This document shows, one piece after another, positions 10,656-21,682 of a stretch of 64,000 nt of DNA. Every line of letters begins with the position of its first letter. Positions within the stretch are counted from its first letter, which is position 1. The DNA is from Pisolithus tinctorius (taxonomy: Eukaryota; Basidiomycota; Agaricomycetes; Boletales; Pisolithaceae). The notes below the pieces were generated by a model that was not told the origin of the DNA, ran no database searches, and saw nothing but the letters and a program-made list of their open reading frames with translations. The stretch is taken from the NCBI GenBank assembly GCA_024663395.1, contig JANFAH010000034.1, forward strand, positions 496,001-560,000, given 5' to 3'. Both the position numbers and the translations under genes were made by a program.

Positions 10656-11483
10656 CCGGACCTCTCCCTGGCTTGCATAAGGGTACAGCACATAAGCTGA
10701 GACCAAGGGAGGTAGATCCAACCCCGGACCAGCTTCCCCTTGTGCGCACTCCAAGACTGGTCGGTTTCCCACGCTACCGGCCTTATTCCCGCGCTCCTGG
10801 CCTTAAGTCCGGTCCTCCGGACTTGGCCCCTAACCTCCGGCCCTGACTCCAGTCCAGCCGGACTTGGCCCCTGTCTCTCGGCCTTGACTTTGGCCACTCG
10901 GACTTAATCCCTGTCACCCGGTCTTGAAGCCTGGTCACTCCGAGGGTAAACCTGCACTTGACAGTGCCCAGTCGAGTTGTCCCCTCAGTTAAGTACCAGG
11001 CCAGTGTAACACCTGGCCCAGCCACATGTCCTGCCCTGGTTCCCAGTAATCCCTTTGTTCATACTTGCTTGATAATATTCTTTGTAACACTACTTACCAA
11101 TGTGTTTACCAATCATCGCTGTACTGGTGCAGACCAGTCTCCAGTGCTACATTACACTTAGGTTACTTCTAGTATTTAAGCCATAGGATAATCTGTTCTA
11201 GCCTCAGTCTGAAATCAATTTAGTCTCGTCCTAACCTGGTCTCTCTTGTTCCCTGTCTTCTGTCTCTTGACTGGACTATGGCCCACACAAGGGAATAGCA
11301 CTGCATCCTCAGTTGCTAAGTCCAATAGTCCAAATCCCTTAGTACCTCATATTACCCTCTGACCCCCAACTGGACTCCGGACCAGCCTTGGACCAGTAAA
11401 GACCCAGACTTAACAGTGTTTCAGACTCACACTTGTGTGGGTCACCACCTTTCTGTCCAAGTCTCAAACAGTACTCTCTTGGC

Positions 11484-12866
11484 ATGCCTACCCAAACCAG
11501 AACTCAAGCAGCATGGGCACATGCTACCACCAACCCAGATTCCACTTCAGCAGTCAACTTGTGCTGCGCTGCTGCCCTGGTGTCCCTAGGGACAGCCAGA
11601 AGGTCACCTGGTGAAGTCAACAACTTCAGGGGCTTCTCAGCCTGTAAATCCACTACCCCCATCCCTAATTGACCTTTTGCACCCACTAATGATCCAGATG
11701 ATGAACCGGACCCAGACGAACCAGATGACTTCAATCCCAGCAGTAATGACCCTGGTGATGATGGTCCTGGCAACAACAAGCCAGGAGATGACCCAGACAA
11801 TGATGATGAAGAACCCCTCCCAGAGGATGATGTCAAGCCTGGTGTAACTGTGCTTGATAATCTTGCCAAAGCCATTGAACTCCTTGCACATAATGCTTGC
11901 ACAGGCTCTGAGTCATCCTCCAGAACCAAGTTGCACGAACCAGACACCTTTGATGGGACAGACCCAAAGAAGCTGTGCACATTTCTTATCCAGTGTGAAC
12001 TTAACTTCCAGGACCAGCCCCAGGCCTTTCAAAGTAATCAAGCCAAGGTCACTTTCACACAGTCATTCCTGAAAGAGATGGCTCTCAAGTGGTTCAAACC
12101 CAACTTACTTGGGACTGAAGACCCAGAGGACTGGCCCTACTGGATGGACTCTTGGAAGGAGTTCATCATAGAACTTCAAACCACTTTTGGACCTCACAAC
12201 CTGGTGGCTGATGCTGAAAGCCAGCTAGACCACCTCCAGATGAAAGATAATCACTGGGTCAACAAGTACATGGTTGAGTTCAACTGGCTTGCCTCACAAG
12301 TCTGGGGATACAGTGATGGCACCCTGTGCCACTTCTTTTACACTGGTCTCCCTGACCGCATCAAAGACAAGGTCTGCCAGGTTGGTAAACCAAGAACCCT
12401 GCATGAGCTTCGACACCTAGCTCAGGAGATTGATGCACGCTACTGGGAACAGAAAGAGGAGGTGCAGCGGTCCAGTAAGCACTGGGGGTCGTCCTCTGGT
12501 AACAAGTCTACTCCCAACTCCGGCCACAATAATCAGTCTAGGCCTGGCCAAGAGAAATCCAAGACTGGCAATAACTCTGGAAATGGCAACTCCAGTAGCC
12601 AGCCCTCGTCCAAACCTGCCTCAACTGGTCAGACTGGCTCTAACACACCCAAGCCAGACCTGAGCAAGTTAGGCAAAGATGGCAAGCTGACACCAGAGGA
12701 GCACAAGCATCACAAAGACAACAACCTCTGCATGTTCTGTGGGGGTACTGGACATTTTGCAGATAAGTGTCCCAAGAAAGCCAGTAAAGCCAAAGCTCAT
12801 GCTGCAGCCACCACTGAGGCAGCACCAGCCTCAACCTCAGGCTCTGCCCCTGAGGCAAAAAAATAG
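11484..12866 (+). pseudogene. gag of gypsy element A, one in-frame TGA
   Basis: This Ty3/gypsy Gag of 460 codons starts at the ATG at 11484 and ends TAG at 12866. The frame is open except for a TGA at 11670-11672, where CGA (Arg) is the likely original codon. The order is an N-terminal tail, an Asp/Glu-rich stretch, the capsid domain (about 12000-12440, with WFKPNLLG and FFYTGLPDRIKDKV), a Ser/Asn/Gly-rich linker, and a CCHC zinc knuckle at about 12730-12770 (CMFCGGTGHFADKC). The leader 11416-11483 has no clear TGG-type primer site. With one nonsense mutation it is probably silent. Confidence 0.85.
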
Positions 12867-13098
12867 GTAGCAGCTCTCAGGACTCTGCACAGACTGAGAG
12901 CTGTGTTGACTCTGGCTTTGCACTCATGGAGGCTCGTCTCAATGCATCTGTTCTTTCTAATCCGAACTTGTTAACCCCCCATGTCTCTATTGTCAGTCAT
13001 GATTTACCCCAGTTTCATACACTAGTGGACTCCAGTTCCACACATAGCTTCATAGATAAAGACTTTGTTAATCAACACTCTTTTGCCCCTTATCCCAT
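12867..13098 (+). pseudogene. Protease start of gypsy element A, truncated by E
   Basis: Downstream of gag the frame encodes the aspartic protease motif LVDSSSTHSFID, then stops at 13098 where the E element begins. The same stretch continues uninterrupted in the sister copy at 15180-15460 (…[13 protein letters not shown]), so the breakpoint is exact. The active-site triad reads DSS and not the usual DSG/DTG. The rest of this copy's pol is absent here. Confidence 0.75.
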
Positions 13099-14907
13099 TG
13101 TCACACACCAAAGGTGTTTGGTGAGGTGGACATGGATGTAGCTGATGAATGGAGATGAAGACCATAGCCCTCATGTGAAGAAGGACAGCCAGAAATGTCA
13201 GCAGTCATCCCTTGCACAAGAATGAGTCGTCAATGCCAAAGAAAAAGGAAGGAAGCAAGTTAAGCACCAATAAAATTCTTAAGCACCTGTGTACAGCATT
13301 CCAGTTTTCAATGTATCTCCACCAATTCTGCAGACACCGAAACCATTCCCACACTCGCTTGAAGTGCTCAGCCACGCGATCCTACCTTCCAAAATTGGAA
13401 AGGATTTGCGCACTCCACACGTTTCTACAGCACTCCCTCCAAAAGATGCTCATTTTGCTAATTCTTCTGATATGGCTGCCTCCACATCAATCATTTCACT
13501 TGTCCCCTTTGCTAGGGACCATGGCTACGTATATCTACCAGGAGTTCCTACTAGCTTCTGTCCTGAAGCATCCTGGTACATCCCATCTTCGTCTGCCCCC
13601 TCTCAGCCCATCCAGCTTGGACAGTGCATTCTTTTTGTCAGTATGACCTCTAGGAGGACATTCTTTGGTCACCTCAGGTCTGTCATTCGCTTGGAAAGGT
13701 CTTACGTGGTCGTTTCAGTCTCTCCAGTCCAAGAAGCATATGGATCCTTCCTCCCTGCTCCCTGCAACATCTTCATACCAGTCTCGTCCATCATTCTTCC
13801 AAAATTGCAACAGCTACAGTATAATCTACTGTTCTCCACTCTCCCTGATTGCATCCATGATGAGTATGATGCACATCTTGCCTCCTTATTGCAAGATACA
13901 GCAGAAGATGCTCCCCCTGCATCCTCTCTTCCATCAGAGCCTCATTCATGAAGTTTTTATTTGCGTCACTGAGAGGACAGTAAGGGGGGGAAAGTTGCAA
14001 TCCCTTATGCTCCTGTCACCCCCCAGACCCCCAAAGCTTGACCCCTGTTGACATCTGACTCACCCTGGCTGCTTTTGGATGTACTATATCGGCATCAGAT
14101 CAGTGCTGCCTCTCTGTCATCCCACTTTGGCCCACAGGCAATCTCTTCAAGATGTGACATGCACAGCCTCCCCCTGATGCAATTCCAGTGCGCTTTCCCA
14201 GTTTCTGACATTACTTGACTCATACTTTGACATTCTGACTGTCTTTGACTCACCTATTGCCAATACTTACCAATCTTTTGCCCTTGCTTACTGATTCTTC
14301 ACTTTTTGGCTTACTTATCCTTACCAATGCTCACCAATGCTTTCTAAGACGATTACCCACTGCTTACATTCCTTACTCATCAGTTACCAATCACTTACCA
14401 AGTGTTTGCACCTTGTTTTCCATAGGCAACACCCCTGTACTGTATATAAGTCACTGTACTTAGGTAGCAAAAAAAAAAGACATCAGAGAGCCCCTCTTGC
14501 TCGCAATTTATCATCTCTCAGTAAATCATTCAGCAGCTTTGATAGTTGAGACTTTATTAAGGGTCTAACTATCGTCTACTTCGCTTATTATCATCTATCA
14601 TCAATCTACTTCGCTCCAAGTCCTCCCTGAGCTCAGTGCAGCTCAGAGCATCCAATTAAGTCATCATCCATCCTTCTGTAGGCTGACAGCAGTCTACCCC
14701 ATCGCTTCCTCTCGCATTCCTGCTCCTTCTTCGTCAGGAGCACCCCCAACCCTCAGCACTTGTCTTTGAGTGTTGTAGTTTGCAAAAACCCTCCCAAAGA
14801 ACAGGTTCCACCATCTAGGTACTGCATAGGCACACCACCACTTGCTTTCATTGTCTTTTGTGTTGGTTTTGGTTGGTTTCCACCACTGAACCTCACTTTG
14901 ACTCACA
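13099..14907 (+). mobile_element. E element, copy 2 (full, 1.81 kb, LTR-like)
   Basis: It starts TGTCACACACC and ends TTGACTCACA. It has the plan of a long solo LTR: TG...CA ends, a TATATAAG box at 14443 about 460 bp before the end, a poly-A run at 14469, and no pol. An open frame at 13289-13951 (220 codons) is partly conserved in copy 3 (PGVPTSFCPEASWYIPSSSA is shared) but resembles no family I know. Left flank is CCAT from gypsy A and right flank is CTGG from gypsy X, so there is no target duplication around this copy. That mismatch suggests recombination between two E copies. Confidence 0.7.
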
Positions 14908-17657
14908 CTGGTCAGACCAGTGCTAACACACCCAAGCTGGACTCAAACAAACTGGGCAAGGACAGCAAGCTGACACTGGAGGAGCACAAGTGTCATAGAG
15001 AAAATAACCTCTGTATGTTCTGTGGGGGAACTGGACATTTCGCAGATAAGTGTCCCAAGAAAGCCAGTAAAGCCAAAGCTCACACTGCAGCAACCTCTGA
15101 GGCAGCACCGGCCTCAACCTTGGGCTCCACCCCTGAGGCAAAAAAATAGGTAGCAGCTCTCAGGACTCTGCACAGACTGAAAGCTGCATTGACTCCGGCT
15201 GTGCACCCACAGAGGCTCGCCTCAATGCATCCACTCTTTCTAATCCAAACTCGTTAACCCCCCATGTTTCTATTGTCAGTCACAATTTACCCTGGTTTCA
15301 TACACTAGTGGACTCCAGTTCCACACATAGCTTCATAGATAAAGACTTTGTTAATCAACACTCTTTTGCCCCTTATCCCATGTCCCCTATCCAACTCTGG
15401 CTCTTTGATGGGTCATCAAGTTTCATTATCACCCAAGCAGTAGATCTTTTGGTTCATCTGAGCCCCAGAAGGTAAAGGACATTCAGTCCTTCCTGGGCTT
15501 TGCCAACTTCTATCGCCAGTTCATTTTCAACTACTCGGACATAGTGGTACCTCTCACCTGGTTGACATGCAAAGGTGCTCCCTGGAACTTTTCTTAGGAG
15601 TGCTGCCAGTCTTTCAATAAACTCAAGCAGGCCTTCACTACTACCCCAGTCCTAACTCACTTTTCCCCGGAAGCTCCTATTACTGTCAAGATTGATGCTT
15701 CTGACTATGCCATAGCTGGTATTCTGTCCATCACCAGTGGTGATGGCCAAATCCGGCTGGTCACATTTTATTCTTGCACCTTAACAGCCCCAGAGCTAAA
15801 TTATGACACCCATGATAAGGAATTACTCGCGATCTTCGAGGCATTCCAGACATGGTGACATTACTTGGAAGGATCTGCAGTACCAGTTGATGTTGTCACT
15901 GATCACAAGAACCTGGAGTACTTCTCCACCTCAAAGGTATTAACCCGGTGCCAGGCACACTGGTCTGAGTTTCTGTCGCAATTCAATATGGTTATCTGGT
16001 TCAGACCCAGTAAACTCAGTGCTAAGCCCAATGCCCTAACTAGATGATGGGGCATCCACCCCAAAGAGGGGGATAGTGACTATGCCCAGGTCAACCCACA
16101 GAATCTCAGACCGGTCTTCACACAGGAACAGCTGGCCACCTCCCTGTGCACCACCTACCTTGAATACCTGGTCCTACGTGCTGTTGCACTGATGGATGTG
16201 GAGAAGCTGCATAATGACATTCTCTCAGCCCTACCCTCAGACCTGGTCACCCAAGTCCAGTTCTCAGATACATCAGATTCCCAGTGGTCAGTTGATGATG
16301 CTGGCTTCCTCTGTCTAGATGGAAGAATCTATGTACCAGACTCTAATGACCTTCGCCTTCATGTCTTGTGGTTTAAACATGATCATCCTTTATCCAGCCA
16401 CTTCAGCCAGAACAGAACTCTAGAGCTCATCTGGCATGAATACACTTGGCCTGGCCTAAGGACATTTGTCAAAGACTATGTCCGGTCTTGTACTACCTGC
16501 ACCCAGGCCAAGGTACCCCGCCACTGGCCTTATGGCCTACTTAAACAACTCCCAGTGCCAGAGAAGCTGTGGAATTCCATCTCGATGGATTTCATAGAGC
16601 AACTCCTGGCCTCAACTGGCTTTACTGCCATCCTTGTCATGGTTGACTGGCTCTCGAAACAAGCCATCTTCATACCTACTCATGACACCATCACAGCCCC
16701 TGAGCTCGCCAAGCTCTTCCTCATTCATGTGTTCTCTAAGCACGGAGTACTGGCCCATGTAACCTCAGACTGGGGATCAGAGTTCATATCCCACTTCTTC
16801 TGGTCTCTAGGTAAAGCTCTAGACATGTGTCTACATTTCACCTCCAGGTATCACCCAGAGGGGGATGGTCAGACAGAGCGCACCAACCAGACCCTCAAAC
16901 AGTATCTCCAGGTCTACTGCAACTATCAGCAGGATAGCTGGGCTGAACTACTACTGCTAGCTGAGTTTGCCTACAACAATGCACCCAGCACTACCACTGG
17001 AGTATCACCCTTCTTCGCTAATAAGGGTTACCACCCTAATATATTGGTCTTCCCTGAGCACAACCTCACATCTAACTGGGCTCGTGATTATGCAGTCGAC
17101 TTAGATTCACTGCACCAGTACCTACATGAAGAAATGGCTCTCACCCAGCAATGCTACCAAGGACTGGCAGATGCTAAGCGCATGCCAGCCCCAGACTTCA
17201 AAGTGGGTGACAGCATCTATGTAAAAGCCAAGTATTTCCAGTTGACCCAGCCCTCCAAGAAACTAAGTGAGAAGAACCTTGGGCCCTATCCCATAATAGC
17301 CCAGGCTGGCTCTCGTTCACCCTGCATTTACCAGACTCCATGCGTGCTGTACACCCAGTCTTCCACATATCCCAGCTTGAACCAGCCATCCCAAATACCA
17401 TACCCAACTGGTCCCAACCCCCACCCCCACCAGTAGATGTCGACGGTGATTTAGAATTCGAGGTAGCAGAGATACTCAATTCGAAGGTCGACCACTGCAG
17501 AAAGTGTTGGTTGCAGTACCTGGTCTGGTGGACTGGTTATGAGGGGACTGACAAAGAAACTACCTGGGTACTAGCAACAGAGCTGGACAACACTTCAGAA
17601 CTCGTCCAAGAGTATCATGACCAGTACCCAGACAAACCTGGTCCTTTCAAGAAATAG
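14908..17657 (+). pseudogene. gypsy element X: gag 3' end, protease, RNase H, integrase, chromodomain (RT core deleted)
   Basis: The gag end with zinc knuckle (CMFCGGTGHFADKC, about 15010-15055) stops at 15147. The protease with LVDSSSTHSF follows to about 15455. A deletion then joins directly to the end of the RT ([19 protein letters not shown]), removing the YXDD core. RNase H ([24 protein letters not shown]) and integrase (zinc region, MDFIEQL, TSDWGSEF, PEGDGQTERTNQTL) follow, then a 1-base shift near 17320 and a chromodomain (about 17430-17600: FEVAEILNSKVDH, YLVWWTGYEGT). Stops lie at 15595 (TAG), 15856 (TGA) and 16045 (TGA). Both TGAs are at positions where relatives have Arg. The element is dead. 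Confidence 0.85.
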
Positions 17658-17837
17658 TCTAGAACCGGTCTCAAGTTCCTTTTCTCATTGTCTGTTTCAC
17701 CTTATCTTGTAGTTACCTTATTTTGATTTCCTTTACTTTTCTTTTATTTGCTTCCTTTCATACTTCAGAACTGGAACTGGGCATTGGTGTTCACAAATGT
17801 ACAGAAAGGGAAAACACTACTCTATGTGCATGCAACC

Positions 17838-18900
17838 TCAGGCTTGAGACCCAGCAGAACTGGCACTGGCCTGATCACCTGACTCAGACCAGGACTGGCT
17901 GTCCTCTTCATCCTCCCTCAGCCCCTCCAGCTCCTCATCAAGCCCCTTGACATCCTCATCCTCCTTGGTGGTGATGTCCCAGTCAGAAGGTGCATCTGGC
18001 ATGAGGAACTCAAAGTGCTCCTCGACATAGGTCTCGTATGACTGGGTGAACCAGTAGAAGTTCCTCGAGACTTCTTTTGGGCCACTGCTAGGCCGGCCAC
18101 ATTGTCAGCCACATGCTTGACCACCTTGATCAGGCGTTCCATCTGATCCCCAGTGACAGGACCAGTCCTGGTCTCTTCACCGGTCACCTTACCTGCACCA
18201 GCCTTCTTCAACAGCTCTGCAAGTACTTCAACCTCATCATCCCCAGCACCCTCATCCACCTTGGTTGATGGTTTCTGCGACCTCTTCTTCTTCTCACCAG
18301 CATGCAGGGATGACACGTTGGCCTTCCTCTTGCCCTTATCAGCAGCCGAGCCAGACCCCTGACTGGTCTCACCTTCAACTGGCCACTGGCAGCGCTCCTT
18401 CAACTCGTTACACCAGTTGCAGGCCAGCCACCACTTCTTGCTGTCAGTGGAGCACACACAGACCATGTTGGTCCAGTCGCAACGAAGGCACCTGCAGGAG
18501 AGCGCATTAACAAATATGTTGAAACCAGCTAAGGTGACTTACTGAGGATTCATCACCTCGATGTTTGGCCCAGCCCTGGTTGAACCACCCACCAGCTCTC
18601 CTCTGCTTTCCTGGCTTCCTCAGCCTTGCGCACAGTCTCTAGCCTCTGTGCCTCAGCCTCTGCATGTGCCCTTTCTTCCTTGAGCCAGGCCTGCTCTTGT
18701 CTCTTGGCCTCCAGCCGGGCCTCTTCAGCCAACCAGGCCTCCTCCTGAGCTTTCACCTTGCACCTCTTGCACTCAGCCAACTTCCCCCAGATGGCCTGCT
18801 CATCATCATCGCTGCCTACCTGCAGCTTGACACTTGTCACCTGGGTCAGGTTGGGCAGGAGGTCTTGGTTGTAGGGGGTTTTGGACCAGCGCATAGACAT
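17838..18900 (-). pseudogene. Antisense spliced ORF in the 3' region of gypsy X (coiled coil, Cys cluster, acidic tail)
   Basis: Opposite to the retrotransposon's own genes lies a gene-like frame. From the ATG at 18900 it encodes a Glu/Ala/Arg-rich coiled coil (EEAWLAEEARLEAKRQEQAW). An intron at 18492-18542 has good ends (GTAAGT...CTGCAG). A Cys cluster follows, pattern C-x2-C-x6-C-x-C-x10-C-x2-C-x6-C (CLRCDW, CVCSTDSKKWW, CNWCNELKERC), then an acidic tail ending at 17838 (TTKEDEDVKGLDEELEG). Two 1-base frameshifts (near 18575 and 18075) break it. A counterpart lies at the same place in gypsy B. The Cys cluster suggests zinc and nucleic-acid binding, but the role is unknown. Confidence 0.6.
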
Positions 18901-19018
18901 GTCAAAGTGGGGAAACAAACCTGAAGTGAACCGGTCTTAAGTCCACTGGTTTTCAAGGTCAGACACAAAATTTTCATTCTCAGCATCGTCCTTGTTGGAC
19001 CCTTGTGGGCTTGGCTCC

Positions 19019-19617
19019 AAGAGGGAGATACTGTCATGACCATGTCCAGACCACCCTAGACTGGCTCTACACTGGTCTCAACTGGTCTCATCCAACCCTT
19101 GCCCCAGTCCTGGCCTTAACCCTTTGACCCAGAAATGTGTTAGCTCGTGAGGCACTGCAAGGCAGTGCCCAGTCGAGTTGTCCCCTCAGTTAGTACCAGG
19201 CCAGTGTAACACCCAGCCCAGCCACATGTCCTGCCCCAGTTCCCAGTAATCCCTTGTTCATAGTCTTTGCTTGATAAGATTCTTTGTAACACTACTTACC
19301 AATATGTTTACCAATCATCACTGTACCAGTGCAGACTGGTCTCCGGTGCTACGTTACACTTAGGTTACTTCCAGTATTTAAGCCATAGGATATTCTGTTT
19401 AGCCTCAGTCTGAAATCAACCTAGTTCTCATCTTAACCCAGTCTCCCTAATTCTCTGTCTTCTGTCTCTCGACCGGACTATGGCCCACACAAGGGAATAG
19501 TGCTGTGCCTACAGTCACTAAGTCCAATAGTCCAGACTTCTTGATACCTCATAATACCCTCTAACCCCTGACTGGACTCTGGACTGGCCTTGGACTGGTG
19601 AAGACCCAGACTTAACA
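19019..19617 (+). repeat. Polypurine tract and 3' LTR of gypsy element X
   Basis: A purine-rich tract (AAGAGGGAGATA, about 19019-19030) precedes the LTR, which runs from TGTCATGACC at 19032 to CTTAACA at 19617 (586 bp). It aligns along its length with the split LTR at 6080-11415. It lacks the GTGCC-flanked insertion and so gives the empty-site sequence. The right flank TGCAG does not match the left flank of the 6080 LTR. Confidence 0.85.
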
Positions 19618-21682
19618 TGCAGTCAATGTCATCCTCAACTGTCTCAGTTCACATATCCAATGGTGGAAGGTTGAGTGACCCAGAAGCCTTGAATATTCCA
19701 TCTGCTGTCTTTGATGTTTAGATTCCTCCTGTCTGTGGCATGCCATGGCTTTTCATCCAACTATCATCACAGGTGCAAGTACAATGCTTTGTCCGGCCTT
19801 CACTTCATTTGCTTCGCATACTCTTTCCTTCACCTACATACACCAGTTTTCTGAACATTCTGCATGCATATGCATCCATTCATACATTCACATGCACTGC
19901 ATGTTCTCGCAGAACCATGTGTGTAGTGCTGCATTGTAATTGTCTGGACTACTGTACTAGTATAATGTCATGTGACATGTTGTATAATGTCGATGTGTGT
20001 CATTTTTGAAAATCTATACTGCTAGATTGTTGTGAATTTGCAAAATATTATCCTTGAGATTGTCAGATTTGACTTTGCAAAAACAAACTCCCTCGCAGCT
20101 GAGAAATTTCCCACATTCTCACCAAACATGGTGTTCCATTGGCATCAAGGAGCTTTTTGTTATGACCTCTTCAGGGGTCTTTCCTTTTTCTCTCAAATCA
20201 AACTCCGCTCGTCATGTGTGTCACATGTCTTGTTGCGTCACTTGTCCTTGCTGTGGTTGTCCTTGGTCTGTTGGCTCCTAGAGCCCTCAGATCACCAGTG
20301 GTGGAGGTATTTCCAATACCTACTGATGCTGTGGATGTTGTGACTCATTCTGTTCGGGTTCTGCCCATCTCTGATGGATGTATTTCCTTTTCTCTTTGAC
20401 TCACTTATATTGCTCATATGTCTGTTTCCTTTGTCTCAGTGTCAGGCACCTCACTGCACATTGATGGCACAGCTGGTATAGCCTTCGCTTCCTAGTTACC
20501 TCCATCATATGACACCATATGACTCGTCCTGACTATTTCTATTTCATTGTTTACTTGCTTGTCACTAACTGTGGCTGTTTGTATGGTACAAACCTCAGAG
20601 AGGTATTTAGCTAGACATACCATACCTTGTAGCCTCAGTTTTTCAATAGCTTGCAACTCGCCTATAATCCTTTGACTTCCTCCTTGTCTTGATCCCCGCA
20701 TGATCCCAGAAGAACTCACCAGCAGACAAGACCTTCATCAGAGATCATCCAAAGTAGTTGAGCCATAGGGGTAACGACAAGTTTGGCCTGTAGACTCCCA
20801 CCCTCACCTTCATGTATAGTCCACTTGACGACAACACCAGCTTGGGCATAACACTTTTTGTGGGTTTTGACTGGGTCTCATCATCTTCCCCCTCCCAGCA
20901 TTGCCACTTTCTCCAATGACAGTGATTCCAAGCTGTCATCAAAGCCATCCTGTAAGCATGCATGGGAAACTGCCACTGACAAGCTTTCTTCAGACCTTGT
21001 GTCTGTGTCATTAACTTTCGTTAAGCAGTTTCAACAGGTGCAGCAGGATAGGTCAGAGGTCAAGTGTCACCAGCTCAAGTATGGATACTGGAGGACTCAC
21101 CAGAAGGCCACCACTCTTTTGGCTGATTGCGAACACCAACTTACTATGCAACACGAGCTGTTCACACATGAGGAGGCAATGGCAGCTCAAGAGTTGGAGA
21201 AGATGAAGCTCACCATTAAGTTGGAGGAACTTTGGGCTCAGAACCTTGCCTTGCAAAAAGGCATAGCTGGTGGTGAGGATCAAGGCCCTTTGCCTGGTAC
21301 TCAAGATGTTTATCTGCTTTGAAAACAGTGTACAACAGAATATTGATTATCATTTAGCATGCATCCCCATTCCCCCCCCCTTGCTGTATTCTTCTCCCCC
21401 CTGCCCCCCATGTATACATCTACTTCATATTCACACTACAATAGCATGTAGTAGTACATATGAATGTGGATGTTTGTCTTTGCTATCTAGTTCGTTATCA
21501 CTTGCTAGATCCCTCAGTTGATAAGCATGCACGCTTTTTGGCGGAGTTTGAATCTCCAGTCGGAGCTTAAACTTTCACTCACAAACTCACAACTCAACTG
21601 CACTTGAGTTTGCTCACATATTTTTTCCACATTTAACTTTGAGCAGCCCTAATGGTGTGACAGGCATGATACCACTGAATGG
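19618..21682. other. Decayed intergenic/transposon sequence
   Basis: Nothing is recognisable in most of this stretch. The best frame, 20858-21322 (+), encodes a 154-residue, Gln/Glu/Lys-rich protein with a likely coiled coil near its end (EEAMAAQELEKMKLTIKLEE). It could be the C-terminal exon of a transposon-encoded protein, but I recognise no domain. Cytosine tracts lie near 21370-21410. Confidence 0.3.

Larger units (their letters stand above)
6218..10963 (+). mobile_element. Solo LTR C (903 bp), itself split by a gag-only retrotransposon
   Basis: The sequence starts TGTCATATCC at 6218 and ends CTTGACA at 10963, and is flanked on both sides by the 5-bp duplication GTGCC (6213-6217 and 10964-10968). 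The intact sister LTR (19150 area) has a single GTGCC here, which proves the insertion. Removing the nested element at 6817-10655 leaves about 903 bp with no coding capacity, as expected for a solo LTR. It contains many tccgg/ccggac repeats and a TATTTAAC promoter-like motif near 6678. More CG sites survive than in the LTR around it, fitting a younger age. Orientation is taken from TG...CA and the TATA-like motif and is not certain. Confidence 0.85.
6080..11415 (+). repeat. 5' LTR of gypsy element A, split by two nested insertions
   Basis: The LTR starts TGTCACGACC at 6080 and runs to 6217, then resumes at 10969 and ends CTTAACA at 11415. Joined length is 585 bp, almost equal to the 586-bp LTR at 19032-19617, to which it aligns throughout. 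Most differences from that copy are C/T or G/A changes at former CG sites (CCGG now CTGG or CCAG). A TATA-like TATTTAAG lies near 11174. The gap (6218-10963) is a solo LTR that carries a further element. Its left flank (ATGTA) does not match the right flank of the 19032 LTR (TGCAG), so the two LTRs probably belong to different insertions. Confidence 0.85.

Noticed and set aside
13099..14907. E element as a Helitron because of the hairpin near one end
   Set aside because: The ends are not TC...CTRR, insertion is not between A and T, and there is a clear 4-bp duplication.
6080..19617. A single gypsy element bounded by the LTRs at 6080 and 19032
   Set aside because: Flanks do not match, gag occurs twice in part, and E copy 2 joins flanks of two different insertions.
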